IMG/VR virus record: IMGVR_UViG_3300037297_000175
Coordinates: 1-51,425 of that record
Length of the DNA: 51,425 nt
From: a virus
Direction: 5' to 3' (one strand)
Translations under genes and position numbers: made by a program
Shown here: piece by piece, positions 39,595 through 46,830 of the stretch
How positions within the stretch are numbered: the stretch's first letter is position 1
Layout: every line of letters starts with the position of its first letter
The notes under the pieces: generated by a model
The model's input: the letters and a program-made list of their open reading frames with translations, nothing else
The model's database searches: none
What the model was told of the DNA's origin: nothing

Positions 39595-39795
39595 TCACTG
39601 TTCCTCTTGAGGAGCGAACATGTGCACCGCGACCATGCCAGCTACTGCTGTCGCAGTCTTGAACGCTTCAAATTTCAATTGCGCAATGGCGTTTATCTTC
39701 TCAAGAAAATCCATTTCTTCGTTCAGAATCTGCTCGATTTCCGGTTTTATCTTCTCCAGGATTGCGCCGTAGTAGTAATCAATCCCCTTTTCCAT
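39595..39795 (-). CDS. Small helical protein, possible C-terminal membrane helix
   Basis: 66 aa. IEQILNEEMDFLEKINAIAQLKFEAFKTATAVAGMVAVHMF: one hydrophobic segment (TAVAGMVAVHMF). The start ATG overlaps the transglycosylase stop. Close position to the lysis enzyme suggests, but does not show, a lysis role. Confidence 0.5.
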   Translation of the reverse strand: MEKGIDYYYGAILEKIKPEIEQILNEEMDFLEKINAIAQLKFEAFKTATAVAGMVAVHMFAPQEEQ

Positions 39796-40258
39796 TTTCT
39801 TTCTCTTTCTGGACTCTTCCTCTGAGCCTTTCCAGCCGCCGCAGTCTAAACGCCGTTATCCGTCTCGCCCTCGGTGTCCCCATGCACCGACCAGATGCAT
39901 ATCTCCACAGACCACGCTCAAGGCTCCCACAGAAACGCCTATCCATATCGATGAGCATCGCCCCGCACATTACCTGCCCCCGCGCTGTGGACAAATCGTG
40001 CTCGCCCTCACAGGCTTTCAGGTGCTTGCCGTGAACCTGAAAGAGACCGACCTCTCCTAGTGCCCCCTCGGCGTCCACCCGAAATGATGACTCGTAGAAC
40101 GACCAGGTGACGAGTAGAGACGGTTCGATGTTGTATCGTTCGCCCGCGTCGACAAAGTGACGTGACATCGTATCCCGCGCATTGGCGTCACGGTACAGGA
40201 GACGATTGGGAGTAGTGGATAACAGGATGAATATTATTGCCGATACCGAGGTCATCAT
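39779..40258 (-). CDS. Lytic transglycosylase (endolysin candidate)
   Basis: 159 aa. N-terminal hydrophobic signal (TSVSAIIFILLSTTP), then an SLT-type catalytic domain: YNIEPSLLVTWSFYESSF with catalytic Glu56, GLFQVHGKHL, then ARGQVMCGAMLIDMDR and RYASGRC. Cleaves peptidoglycan between MurNAc and GlcNAc in the periplasm. The strongly basic C-terminus (RARRITAFRLRRLERLRGRVQ) is unusual. AGGAGG precedes ATG. The probable lysis enzyme of this phage. Confidence 0.75.
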   Translation of the reverse strand: MMTSVSAIIFILLSTTPNRLLYRDANARDTMSRHFVDAGERYNIEPSLLVTWSFYESSFRVDAEGALGEVGLFQVHGKHLKACEGEHDLSTARGQVMCGAMLIDMDRRFCGSLERGLWRYASGRCMGTPRARRITAFRLRRLERLRGRVQKEKENGKGD

Positions 40259-40268
40259 GCAGCACCTC

Positions 40269-40535
40269 CTAAAACTTCGGATCCTTCATTGGACCACCGG
40301 GTGACTTGGATTCCGCTTTCTTATTTGCTTTAGGCGGGGGTGCTACGGCCTCCACCTGCTGCTCGTCAAACCACTCTGGCTCCAACGGCTTCCCGTCCTT
40401 GAGTGTTTTGGATTGGACACTGACTCGAATACAACCGTTAAGCCAAAAGGTGAGGCCGATCACCACCCCTTCATATCCGGTGATCGTATCTCGAACTTCC
40501 TGTCTTAGTGCGAATCTGCTTTTCAAAGTTGCCAT
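40269..40535 (-). CDS. Small phage protein (NGC motif)
   Basis: 88 aa from ATG 40535 (AAAGGATATAAG upstream); ATG 40571 with GGAGGG is the alternative. FALRQEVRDTITGYEGVVIGLTFWLNGCIRVSVQSKTLKDGKPLEPEWFDEQQVE is a common short phage protein (lengthy LNGC-I-R...WFDE pattern). Beta-rich; function unknown. Confidence 0.6.
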   Translation of the reverse strand: MATLKSRFALRQEVRDTITGYEGVVIGLTFWLNGCIRVSVQSKTLKDGKPLEPEWFDEQQVEAVAPPPKANKKAESKSPGGPMKDPKF

Positions 40536-40567
40536 CTTATATCCTTTCTTTTTGGTGTCTGGAATAA

Positions 40568-40699
40568 TCATAGCGCCCTCCAGATCTGTTCGATTAGAGC
40601 TGTTATCGATGCCAGAGCCCCGAAGCCAAACAGGAACACCAGCATCCAGAACATGATTTCAATTCTCGACTTTTTGGTTTTTGTTTTTATTAGTCGCAT
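40568..40699 (-). CDS. 43-aa single-span membrane protein
   Basis: Too short for usual cut-offs. ATG 40699 overlaps the previous stop (TAATG); AGGAG lies about nine bases upstream. A basic start (MRLIKTKTKKSRIE), then one hydrophobic helix (MFWMLVFLFGFGALASITA). Two genes from the transglycosylase: a possible holin or pinholin-like protein, by position and topology. Confidence 0.5.
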   Translation of the reverse strand: MRLIKTKTKKSRIEIMFWMLVFLFGFGALASITALIEQIWRAL

Positions 40700-41328
40700 T
40701 ATTGCTGCATCTCCTTTCTTCGCACGTATCCATCCAAGATACTGCCGATCTCTTCTGGAGTGCCTCGATGCGCAACAGACTGTGGCAACACGCCCGTGGT
40801 TCTCTTCTCTGGCAACGCAGGCGCCGTCAGATTAGCCGCTCTCGCGACAGCCGGCATGGTAACCGCCCTCCGCTTTTCATCCTGGCAGAGCGCCTTATAG
40901 TGGCTCAGGAAAACATGCCGTGTTGATTCGATACTCGAAGCGGTATTGATCGCCCAAGTACCGCCAGCGACATTTAGAGATCTCTTTTCTTTCGCACTGA
41001 GATCTACGTGATCCCTTCTGGCAAAGGCGCAAACCCTCTCCCAAGCTTCTGTGGGCGATATTGGGCTCAGTTCTCCACGAGCGATGTCAATAGCCCTGTC
41101 ACGCACCTGGCCGGGAGTGGGTGGCCACTCACGAGGCTCTGCAAGCAGATCCATTGCCGCTGCGAGCACGGATGTCTCGTTGATGTCCTTCAGCAGTAAA
41201 AACCAGGTTTCCCTTGTCACGTCCGATGGTGCCTTTATCCGTTCACCACCGAACGCAGCTATCATCCTAGAAAAAATCATCTCTATCGTTTCTGGTGATA
41301 CCCTCTGATTCCCTCTTGAGTCTTTCAT
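40699..41328 (-). CDS. Helicase-loader-like replication protein
   Basis: 209 aa. The pattern EREWPPTPGQVRDRAIDIARG (AEPREWPPTPGQVRDRAI) is typical of phage replicative helicase loader/inhibitor proteins, and the gene follows the initiator with a 62-base overlap, like P after O in lambda. N-terminal helices (PETIEMIFSRMIAAFGGERI) and a basic C-terminus agree. AGAGG precedes ATG. Would hand DnaB to the origin. Confidence 0.55.
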   Translation of the reverse strand: MKDSRGNQRVSPETIEMIFSRMIAAFGGERIKAPSDVTRETWFLLLKDINETSVLAAAMDLLAEPREWPPTPGQVRDRAIDIARGELSPISPTEAWERVCAFARRDHVDLSAKEKRSLNVAGGTWAINTASSIESTRHVFLSHYKALCQDEKRRAVTMPAVARAANLTAPALPEKRTTGVLPQSVAHRGTPEEIGSILDGYVRRKEMQQ

Positions 41329-42238
41329 CTCTGGACCTCTTTAATTTTTCGAGCTCTTGCTCTGTTTTGTTCAGTTTTGGTTTTGACTGTTCGGCCTGTT
41401 TCCGGATCGTGTTCTTCAGGCAGTTCATCAACCACTGGTGCAGCTTGTTTCGGCCGTTGATGTCATACACCGGGTCGTTGGGTGATTTGCTCGTTGAGAT
41501 GTCTTCGAGCCATCGCATCTGATCACCGTCGAGCTGCACAAGGTAGATTTTCGCTTGCTGCACCCATGCGATGGCGTCCTGGGTTGAGCAATCGGGCCAC
41601 GCGGTCAAAATGAATCTTGCGATATTTTGGTCTTCCAAGCTCGGAAGAAACTTCAATGCTTCATCGATTGGCTGTAGATCGACTTTCGATGTCTCCTCAA
41701 CTTGATCCTTCGATGTATTATATATATTTTTTCTTCCCTCTGTATCTGTATCTGTATCTGTAGTGTGTAACGCCTGGTAACAACCGGTAACATCATGTAA
41801 CGCGTTACCAGCGTTACGTAACGCGTTACCAGCGTTACCATCATTACATGGTGTATTACCGGCTTTCTGTTCCTTTAGGCGCTCCCGGTATCGCTTTTGC
41901 TTCTCTGCATTCTTTCGATTGCGGTCTTCTGGGGAATCTTTTTCCTGATAGATCTCATGATTCAAGATCTCCCATCCGCCTGGAACATCAGAAATCCTGC
42001 GCCCCTCATTGTTGGGTGTCCGACTGTACGGATCTGGCGAAGAAAGTCGTAACAGTGCTTCTTCGCACTGTGGAATTCCGACGCGGGCAGCATCGGCGAG
42101 CCCAGGGATGGAAGCCTCGACCATGCCGTCGCGGTCCTTCATGGCGAGCATTGTTATCCAGACAAGCCGTACGTGATCTGGCTCACGCCAAATAGTCGAA
42201 TGGATAATAGACGAGAACAGCTTGGAGTATCCACTCAT
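41267..42238 (-). CDS. Replication initiator with embedded origin
   Basis: 323 aa. N-terminal winged-helix domain: SKLFSSIIHSTIWREPDHVRLVWITMLAMKD, GLADAARVGIPQCEEALLRL. The middle (residues about 120-165) is low-complexity, read from the iteron DNA, and includes NAGNALRNAGNALHD and DTDTDTD. The C-terminus (helical, DNA-binding) includes HQWLMNCLKNTIRKQAEQ. A lambda-O-like arrangement: origin within the initiator gene. GGAAGG ribosome site. Confidence 0.7.
   Translation of the reverse strand: MSGYSKLFSSIIHSTIWREPDHVRLVWITMLAMKDRDGMVEASIPGLADAARVGIPQCEEALLRLSSPDPYSRTPNNEGRRISDVPGGWEILNHEIYQEKDSPEDRNRKNAEKQKRYRERLKEQKAGNTPCNDGNAGNALRNAGNALHDVTGCYQALHTTDTDTDTEGRKNIYNTSKDQVEETSKVDLQPIDEALKFLPSLEDQNIARFILTAWPDCSTQDAIAWVQQAKIYLVQLDGDQMRWLEDISTSKSPNDPVYDINGRNKLHQWLMNCLKNTIRKQAEQSKPKLNKTEQELEKLKRSRDERLKRESEGITRNDRDDFF
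41713..41839. other. Candidate replication origin (iterons)
   Basis: Two perfect tandem 21-base copies of an iteron at 41797-41817 and 41818-41838, each with the palindrome GTAACGCGTTAC. Additional GTAAC words lie at 41767, 41777 and 41787. On the other side there are TGTATC repeats (41741-41760) and an A+T-rich tract (41713-41735) that could serve as unwinding element. All lie inside the initiator gene. Confidence 0.65.
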
Positions 42239-42255
42239 GGTCGATGCCTTCCCAG

Positions 42256-42474
42256 CTACACCATTGAGGTGTCACTTGGCTGTTCGGTTTCGATTGGAAA
42301 CGTGCTCGCGTCTATCCATTCCTCGATGTCAGATTCTCTATATCGAACCGTGCATCGAATGCCGCTTCCGAGTTTGCGACCCTTGAGCCTTCCTTCTCGT
42401 GTCCATTTACGAATTGTTTCAATATGGACCGATAATTTATCGGCCACTTCTTGTGCGGTGAGCAGTTTTGACAT
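42256..42474 (-). CDS. Excisionase-like HTH protein
   Basis: 72 aa from ATG 42474 (AGGAGG about nine bases upstream). SKLLTAQEVADKLSVHIETIRKWTREGRLKGRKLGSGIRCTVRYRESDIEEWI is the MerR/excisionase-type winged helix. Placed beside attP and divergent from integrase, it is the best candidate for Xis or a small regulator. Confidence 0.7.
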   Translation of the reverse strand: MSKLLTAQEVADKLSVHIETIRKWTREGRLKGRKLGSGIRCTVRYRESDIEEWIDASTFPIETEQPSDTSMV

Positions 42475-42652
42475 ATCGGCATACCTCCTGCGCAATAGCG
42501 CAAATTAACTGCTCAAAACATATCGCCGGCGGGTTGGAAAATATCCTTTTGATTTCTGGGGCGAATTCAAAAGCAAAAAACTGGTGGCATTGCTGCTCCA
42601 AATATATAAAACAAATGGCGGCCAAAAAATGCATTGGCCACCCATAAAATGT

Positions 42653-42681
42653 TTGACAGCCGGATTTTCGGTGAGTAGGGT
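42653..42681 (+). promoter_or_regulatory. Possible promoter before attP
   Basis: TTGACA (42653-42658), 17-base spacer, TAGGGT (42676-42681). The -10 is poor (3 of 6). It would transcribe attP and integrase. An imperfect inverted repeat TGGCGGCCA/TGGCCACC (42616-42642) lies just upstream. In the 433 bp from 42475 to 42908 only this, attP and the palindrome at 42809 were found. Confidence 0.3.
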
Positions 42682-42732
42682 TAGGATATGCTCAGGAATG
42701 GCGCAAATCAGGAATTTTTAGCGGCCCGAGTC

Positions 42733-42777
42733 CTACGGAACCGAGGGTCAGGTGTTCGAATCGCCTCGGGCGCGCCA
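42733..42777 (+). other. attP core: 3' end of a tRNA-Arg gene
   Basis: From the anticodon loop (CTACGGA) through stem ACCGA, variable loop GGGTC, T-arm AGGTG/TTCGAAT/CGCCT, acceptor CGGGCGC, discriminator G and CCA: 45 bases in correct order. The 5' half of a tRNA is absent. This is the usual attP of tRNA-targeting tyrosine integrases; integration would restore the host gene. The identity is Arg (CCG or ACG anticodon). Confidence 0.75.
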
Positions 42778-42808
42778 GTTTTTCTCTTAGAAATATCCAA
42801 CAATTACA

Positions 42809-42841
42809 GGACCATACTGAAAATATTTTCAGGGATGGTCC
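42809..42841 (+). repeat. 33-base inverted repeat before integrase
   Basis: The perfect 16-bp palindrome CTGAAAATATTTTCAG (42817-42832) is flanked by GGACCAT and its complement ATGGTCC, giving arms of 15 paired bases with only one and two unpaired bases between. It lies between attP and integrase; it may be an operator, an accessory protein site or part of a hairpin. Confidence 0.5.
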
Positions 42842-43037
42842 ATGGCCTCAGAACGTCAATCTCGCTCCAAAACTACACATTTTCTGTCGATTTTAATCGT
42901 TTACTGAAAATCTGGCAATTCCTGGAAATTTGCATGATTTTCGAAATGATACATGCTTATCATCTGCGAAACAAATCGAAGGCTTGGCGGGGAATTCAGG
43001 TGGCACTGGTGCGCCAAATCAACAGGAAAGGTGTGAG

Positions 43038-44147
43038 ATGAGCAAGCATATAAGACAGTCAAAACCCGCCAAGCGTGGTAAACGCTGGCAAATCCGATGG
43101 ATCGATGAAAACGGAAAAAGAAGAAGTCAAACGTGGGACAACTACGAGGATGCCGAGCACGCCTTGGCGACCCATAAGCTTCAAGTGATGGAGGTGCGTC
43201 GAGGCCTCCGGGTGCGTCCGCCAAAGGGCCGCAGCTTTGAGGAGCTTTGCCAGAGATGGCTGGAAGTCCGAACGACTCGGAAGCGCACCCGGAAAGACGA
43301 CACATCAATCATCGGGGTGCATCTGCGGCCGACTTTCGGTCGCTTAGATATCGCCCAGATCACTTCGGAGCACATTGACCTTTTTTCGGCAGCGCTGTCG
43401 GCAAAGCGCGCGCCACAGACTGTTCGGAACGTCCTGATATTGCTTGGCGCCATGCTTAGACAAGCCGTAGAATGGGGGTGGCTCCAGTTTGTACCCAGGA
43501 TACAACTGCCGAGGGTTCGACTGTTTGAGAGCGCCTACAGGTGGCTTCGTACAGAAGATGAGCGAGATCAATTTTTGCGCGCTGCGAAGCTGTATCACCT
43601 GCCGGTGGTCTATCACATGTACGCAACCGCAGTGCATACTGGAATGCGCGCCGGCGAGCTTGCGGGCTTGCGGTGGCAGGACGTAGACCTCAACCGTCGC
43701 ATAATCACCGTTCAGCGATCATACGATGGCCCAACGAAAGCCGGCGATATACGACATATCCCGATTGGCGACGGCCTGCTTCCTATTCTCAGGGAGTGGC
43801 GGCTGGCCTGTGGTAACCGGTTCGTGTTCCCCAATGCAGCCGGCCAGATGTGGGATCCGCGCGGTCGTATTTTCAAGACAATGTTCCATAAGGTGCTGCA
43901 ACTGGGCGGGTTCCCACCAAAGTACATCACTTTTCATTCCTTGCGGCACACATTCGCGAGTCATTTCGTGATGAACGGCGGCGACCTGGAGGGTCTCCAG
44001 CAAATCCTCGGCCACAAGGATTCGAAAATGACCCAGCGATACGCCCATTGGCGCCCCGATGCCTTTGACAAGTATCGAGGAATCATGGGGCCAGTAAAGT
44101 GCGGCGATGGCGAGGTGGTCGAGATGCGCAAGAAGGAGGAGGCATGA
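43038..44147 (+). CDS. int: Tyrosine-recombinase integrase
   Basis: 369 aa from ATG 43038 (after AAAGGTGTGAG; the longer frame to 42930 has no good site). An N-terminal AP2-type arm-binding part (RGKRWQIRWIDENGKRRSQTW) and core-binding part, then catalytic Arg204 (GMRAGELAGLRW), His300-x-x-Arg303 (HSLRH), His326 (LGHKD) and Tyr335. All five expected residues are present, so it is probably active. Catalyses recombination at attP/attB in tRNA-Arg. Next to attP and Xis-like gene. Confidence 0.9.
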   Translation: MSKHIRQSKPAKRGKRWQIRWIDENGKRRSQTWDNYEDAEHALATHKLQVMEVRRGLRVRPPKGRSFEELCQRWLEVRTTRKRTRKDDTSIIGVHLRPTFGRLDIAQITSEHIDLFSAALSAKRAPQTVRNVLILLGAMLRQAVEWGWLQFVPRIQLPRVRLFESAYRWLRTEDERDQFLRAAKLYHLPVVYHMYATAVHTGMRAGELAGLRWQDVDLNRRIITVQRSYDGPTKAGDIRHIPIGDGLLPILREWRLACGNRFVFPNAAGQMWDPRGRIFKTMFHKVLQLGGFPPKYITFHSLRHTFASHFVMNGGDLEGLQQILGHKDSKMTQRYAHWRPDAFDKYRGIMGPVKCGDGEVVEMRKKEEA

Positions 44148-44383
44148 AGATAGAAAGCATGCGGGCAATCATGGATGAACGCGAGCTCATTGCGAAATAC
44201 CTCAGTATGATCGCAGAAGATCACCGAACACAGGCTTCCGAAATTCGGACGTGTATCAAGCATGACTCAACCGAAATAGGATTTGATAGTTGGCACGCCC
44301 ACATGCACGAGATGCAGGCTGGCGAACTCGATCACATTGCATTCAAGATCCTATTCGGTCGCTACCTTGGGAGTGGCGAATGA
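44144..44383 (+). CDS. Small 79-aa protein
   Basis: ATG 44144 overlaps the integrase stop (ATGA). Helical with His: RAIMDERELIAKYLSMIAEDHRTQASEIRTCIKHD, then HAHMHEMQAGELDHIAFKILFG. Not recognised. Confidence 0.5.
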   Translation: MKIESMRAIMDERELIAKYLSMIAEDHRTQASEIRTCIKHDSTEIGFDSWHAHMHEMQAGELDHIAFKILFGRYLGSGE

Positions 44384-45072
44384 ACACCGCCACCGCCACG
44401 CGCCCCAGCGACGAGCTGCTCGACGACTTCGCCCTCGCAGCGATGGACTTCGACGGCCTCGATGAAGGTCCGGCAGCTAAGGCTCTCCGAAAAGCGTTCA
44501 GCGCAATCCGGGAAGCCGTCATGATTGCCCGCCAGGAAGAGCAGGCGGCAGCGTGGTGGACGAAGAAGGTAAACGACTGGGTAGCCTGGTCGCGAATAAA
44601 AAAGCAGAAGACACGGCGACGTGCTGCGTCTCTGATATGTAGAGACTTCGACGATATTCCCACCGCTATCGATTTCCTCACGTGCCCCCCATTGGACAGT
44701 CTTTCTCTCCTTTCCCTGTCCGATGGGGGGCGCATCCCCACCAACGCCTACGAAGCTTTCGCCGCACGTCGGCGAGGGGCACTGGCCGATGAGCTCGAAC
44801 TCGCTGAGAGGCGAGGCCCGGTGGAGCGATACACCTACCGGTTGCGCATGCTGCGCGGACTGGGTGAGTCGAGAACGAAGATATACCGATGGCGAAGCCT
44901 TGCAGCTCAATGCGGGTTCCGTCTTCTCAACAAGTCCGCTGATACACCCCAGGAGGCGCCCCTGGGGATTCAGATTGAACCACTCGTCCGCGTTCGTCGG
45001 ACGACAACACCGGGGGTGAACAATGACGCACTATCTAGTGACGGTATGGCGCGGGCCAGAGATGGTCCGTGA
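44380..45072 (+). CDS. Hypothetical 230-aa protein
   Basis: Start at ATG 44380, overlapping the previous stop. Helical (LRKAFSAIREAVMIARQEEQAAAWWTKKVNDWVAWSRIKKQ), then a basic region. In its middle RRRGALADELELAERRGPVERYTYRLRMLRGLGESRTKIYRWRSL could bind nucleic acid. It overlaps the next gene by 50 bases. Not recognised. Confidence 0.45.
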   Translation: MNTATATRPSDELLDDFALAAMDFDGLDEGPAAKALRKAFSAIREAVMIARQEEQAAAWWTKKVNDWVAWSRIKKQKTRRRAASLICRDFDDIPTAIDFLTCPPLDSLSLLSLSDGGRIPTNAYEAFAARRRGALADELELAERRGPVERYTYRLRMLRGLGESRTKIYRWRSLAAQCGFRLLNKSADTPQEAPLGIQIEPLVRVRRTTTPGVNNDALSSDGMARARDGP

Positions 45073-45217
45073 GCTTTGGAACGAAATCGAAAAACATGGC
45101 CAGTGTGAGACTTCTGCAAAAGTTTACGCACTGCAACTCGAGCGAGATTTCGATGATTTCGAATACACGGTCCGACCAGTAACGGATCAGGAGCTACAGG
45201 AGGCAATAACCGCATGA
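45023..45217 (+). CDS. Small 64-aa protein
   Basis: ATG 45023 follows GGGGGTGAAC. Contains LVTVWRGPEMVRELWNEIEKHGQC and a Cys/acidic end. The stop is read through by the next gene's ATGA. Function unknown. Confidence 0.5.
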   Translation: MTHYLVTVWRGPEMVRELWNEIEKHGQCETSAKVYALQLERDFDDFEYTVRPVTDQELQEAITA

Positions 45218-45396
45218 GGGATAGATATTACGTAATCACAGGAAGCGATGAATTTTGGTGCCCGACAAGGGCGTGCGCCAAGGAGACACAGCGAGTATTT
45301 GGCGGCGAGATCATCACTGCCGCAGAAAGGGATAGCAGATGGGCACAACAAGCAAGGAAGTTAAGGACAGCATTGCCATGCATCTCACAACGATAG
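45214..45396 (+). CDS. Small 60-aa protein
   Basis: ATG overlaps the previous stop. YYVITGSDEFWCPTRACAKETQRVFGGEI; two Cys. It overlaps the next gene by 58 bases in another frame, so one of the two may be shorter. Unknown. Confidence 0.4.
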   Translation: MRDRYYVITGSDEFWCPTRACAKETQRVFGGEIITAAERDSRWAQQARKLRTALPCISQR

Positions 45397-45602
45397 TTTC
45401 GGAGGCAATCGATTACTTCGAGGCCAGCGACGAAAGGATCGGGGAGGCAGTAGAGAAATTCAATCGAGCCAGGACAGGCATTCTAATGGCGATGCGGGAA
45501 TCGAACGAGATTACCCCCGGGAATCCTGTAGCGGTGAAGCTGTATGGGGCTTGCAACTTCATCGAGGAAGGTATCGAGCTGTTGACGGGGGTGAAGGCAT
45601 GA
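45339..45602 (+). CDS. Small helical 87-aa protein
   Basis: ATG 45339 after AAGGGATAG. Helical: AMHLTTIVSEAIDYFEASDERIGEAVEKFNRARTGILMAMR, then YGACNFIEEGIELLTGVKA. Not recognised. Confidence 0.5.
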   Translation: MGTTSKEVKDSIAMHLTTIVSEAIDYFEASDERIGEAVEKFNRARTGILMAMRESNEITPGNPVAVKLYGACNFIEEGIELLTGVKA

Positions 45603-45826
45603 AGACCATGAAGCGGCTCTACAAGAAGCACACGCGCGAGCTGGTTCGTATCGGATGGAAAGATGAAACAGGGCCAGATCGAACACCAATTCTAAAATGG
45701 AGACCACGTAAAGGCCCGCATCCATCGCTGAAGACCTTTATTCGTGGAATCAGTCAATCTGAACTATCCAAAAACAAAATCAGCCTTAGTCCAAAGGTAA
45801 AGAAAATACGTGAGGTCCACAAATGA
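45599..45826 (+). CDS. Small basic 75-aa protein
   Basis: ATG 45599 overlaps the previous stop (ATGA). Very basic (KRLYKKHTRELVRIGWKDE, KVKKIREVHK). May bind nucleic acid by charge. It overlaps the start of the RecE-like gene by four bases. Confidence 0.5.
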   Translation: MKTMKRLYKKHTRELVRIGWKDETGPDRTPILKWRPRKGPHPSLKTFIRGISQSELSKNKISLSPKVKKIREVHK

Positions 45827-46626
45827 ACCATCAGATATACGAAGAAATGGACGCCCTCAACTGGAGCACGCTAAAGCAAATGTCTACCTCGCCAGCGTTC
45901 ACAAAGCACCAGGCCGACCATCCCGAAGAAGCGAAAGACACGGACTCATTTCGTCTCGGGCGGGCAGTACACTGTGCGGTGTTGGAGCCGGAGAGGTTTC
46001 TGGATGAGTACATCGTGCAGCCCGACTTCGGAAACATGCGCACAAAGGCAGCCCGGGAGGCCAGAGATGGATGGCTGGCTGGCTTGCCCAAGGGTGCCGA
46101 GGTTATCAGTGGCGAAGAGTTCGAGGCGGCGACGAGGGCGGCCACGGCGGTTCATGCGCATCAGTACGCCATGGAATTACTGCGCGGCGCGAAGACAGAA
46201 CGCATTGTGCAGTGGACGCATCCAGGAACTGGAATTAAATGCAAGGGACGTCTGGACGCGATCACCGATAGGGTTGTGGACCTGAAGACAACTCGGCGTC
46301 CGACAGTGCGTGAGATCCTACGGGATGCCGCGAACTATGACTACCATGGCCAGCTCGCATGGTACCACGACGCAGCAATTCGAGCCGGGCTGATCGACGG
46401 ACACGTGCTCCCGGCAATGATTGCGATCCACATACAAAAGGGAAGCTCCTTCATTGACATCGCCGTTTTCAGTATGGGGTACGCCCCCGAGACACTGGAT
46501 GCCGGCCGCGCACTATACGAAGATCTGATCTCGCAATACGCGGGATGTCAATCAACAGAATGGTGGCCAGGTATGGCTCCGGAGGTGGTTCCATGGGAGC
46601 TCCCTTCATGGAAGATGGAGGGTTAG
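45823..46626 (+). CDS. PD-(D/E)xK nuclease, RecE-like (DUF3799)
   Basis: 267 aa. Typical of exodeoxyribonuclease VIII C-terminal domain-type phage nucleases: SFRLGRAVHCAVLEPERF with His50, and the active site CKGRLDAITDRVVDLKTTR with Asp145, Asp153 and Lys155. Gives single-strand overhangs for annealing. Close to the ERF gene, two genes downstream. A separate YqaJ nuclease follows later, so the module has two. Confidence 0.85.
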   Translation: MNHQIYEEMDALNWSTLKQMSTSPAFTKHQADHPEEAKDTDSFRLGRAVHCAVLEPERFLDEYIVQPDFGNMRTKAAREARDGWLAGLPKGAEVISGEEFEAATRAATAVHAHQYAMELLRGAKTERIVQWTHPGTGIKCKGRLDAITDRVVDLKTTRRPTVREILRDAANYDYHGQLAWYHDAAIRAGLIDGHVLPAMIAIHIQKGSSFIDIAVFSMGYAPETLDAGRALYEDLISQYAGCQSTEWWPGMAPEVVPWELPSWKMEG

Positions 46627-46830
46627 ATGGAACGAAAAAGGAATATCATGACGGCACCAATGGTTGCGCGCATCTGTGAGTGTGATCTGAAAACAATCCA
46701 CAATTGGGTGAACAGCGGGAAGATGAATGCCTTCCGGACACCGGGCAGGCATCTCCGGTTCACCAAGGCCGATGTCGTTTCGTTCTTGCGGAAATACGGC
46801 TTCGTCGTTCCCGGGGAGTTGCTGAAATGA
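46627..46830 (+). CDS. Excisionase-type HTH protein
   Basis: 67 aa. MTAPMVARICECDLKTIHNWVNSGKMNAFRTPGRHLRFTKADVVSFLRK, a MerR-like helix-turn-helix with wing. GGAGGG precedes the ATG. Located between nuclease and annealing gene; may regulate the module or be a second Xis-like protein. Confidence 0.65.
   Translation: MERKRNIMTAPMVARICECDLKTIHNWVNSGKMNAFRTPGRHLRFTKADVVSFLRKYGFVVPGELLK

Noticed and set aside
41741-41839. CRISPR-like repeats
   Set aside because: The repeats are adjacent without spacers and sit in the initiator gene; iterons explain them better. No CRISPR array or cas gene was seen.
42733-42777. Functional tRNA gene
   Set aside because: Only the 3' part is present; the 5' half of the cloverleaf is missing, so it is an attachment site.
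42688-43041. 117-aa plus ORF over attP
   Set aside because: Translates the tRNA remnant and non-coding region; no ribosome site, and overlaps the integrase leader.
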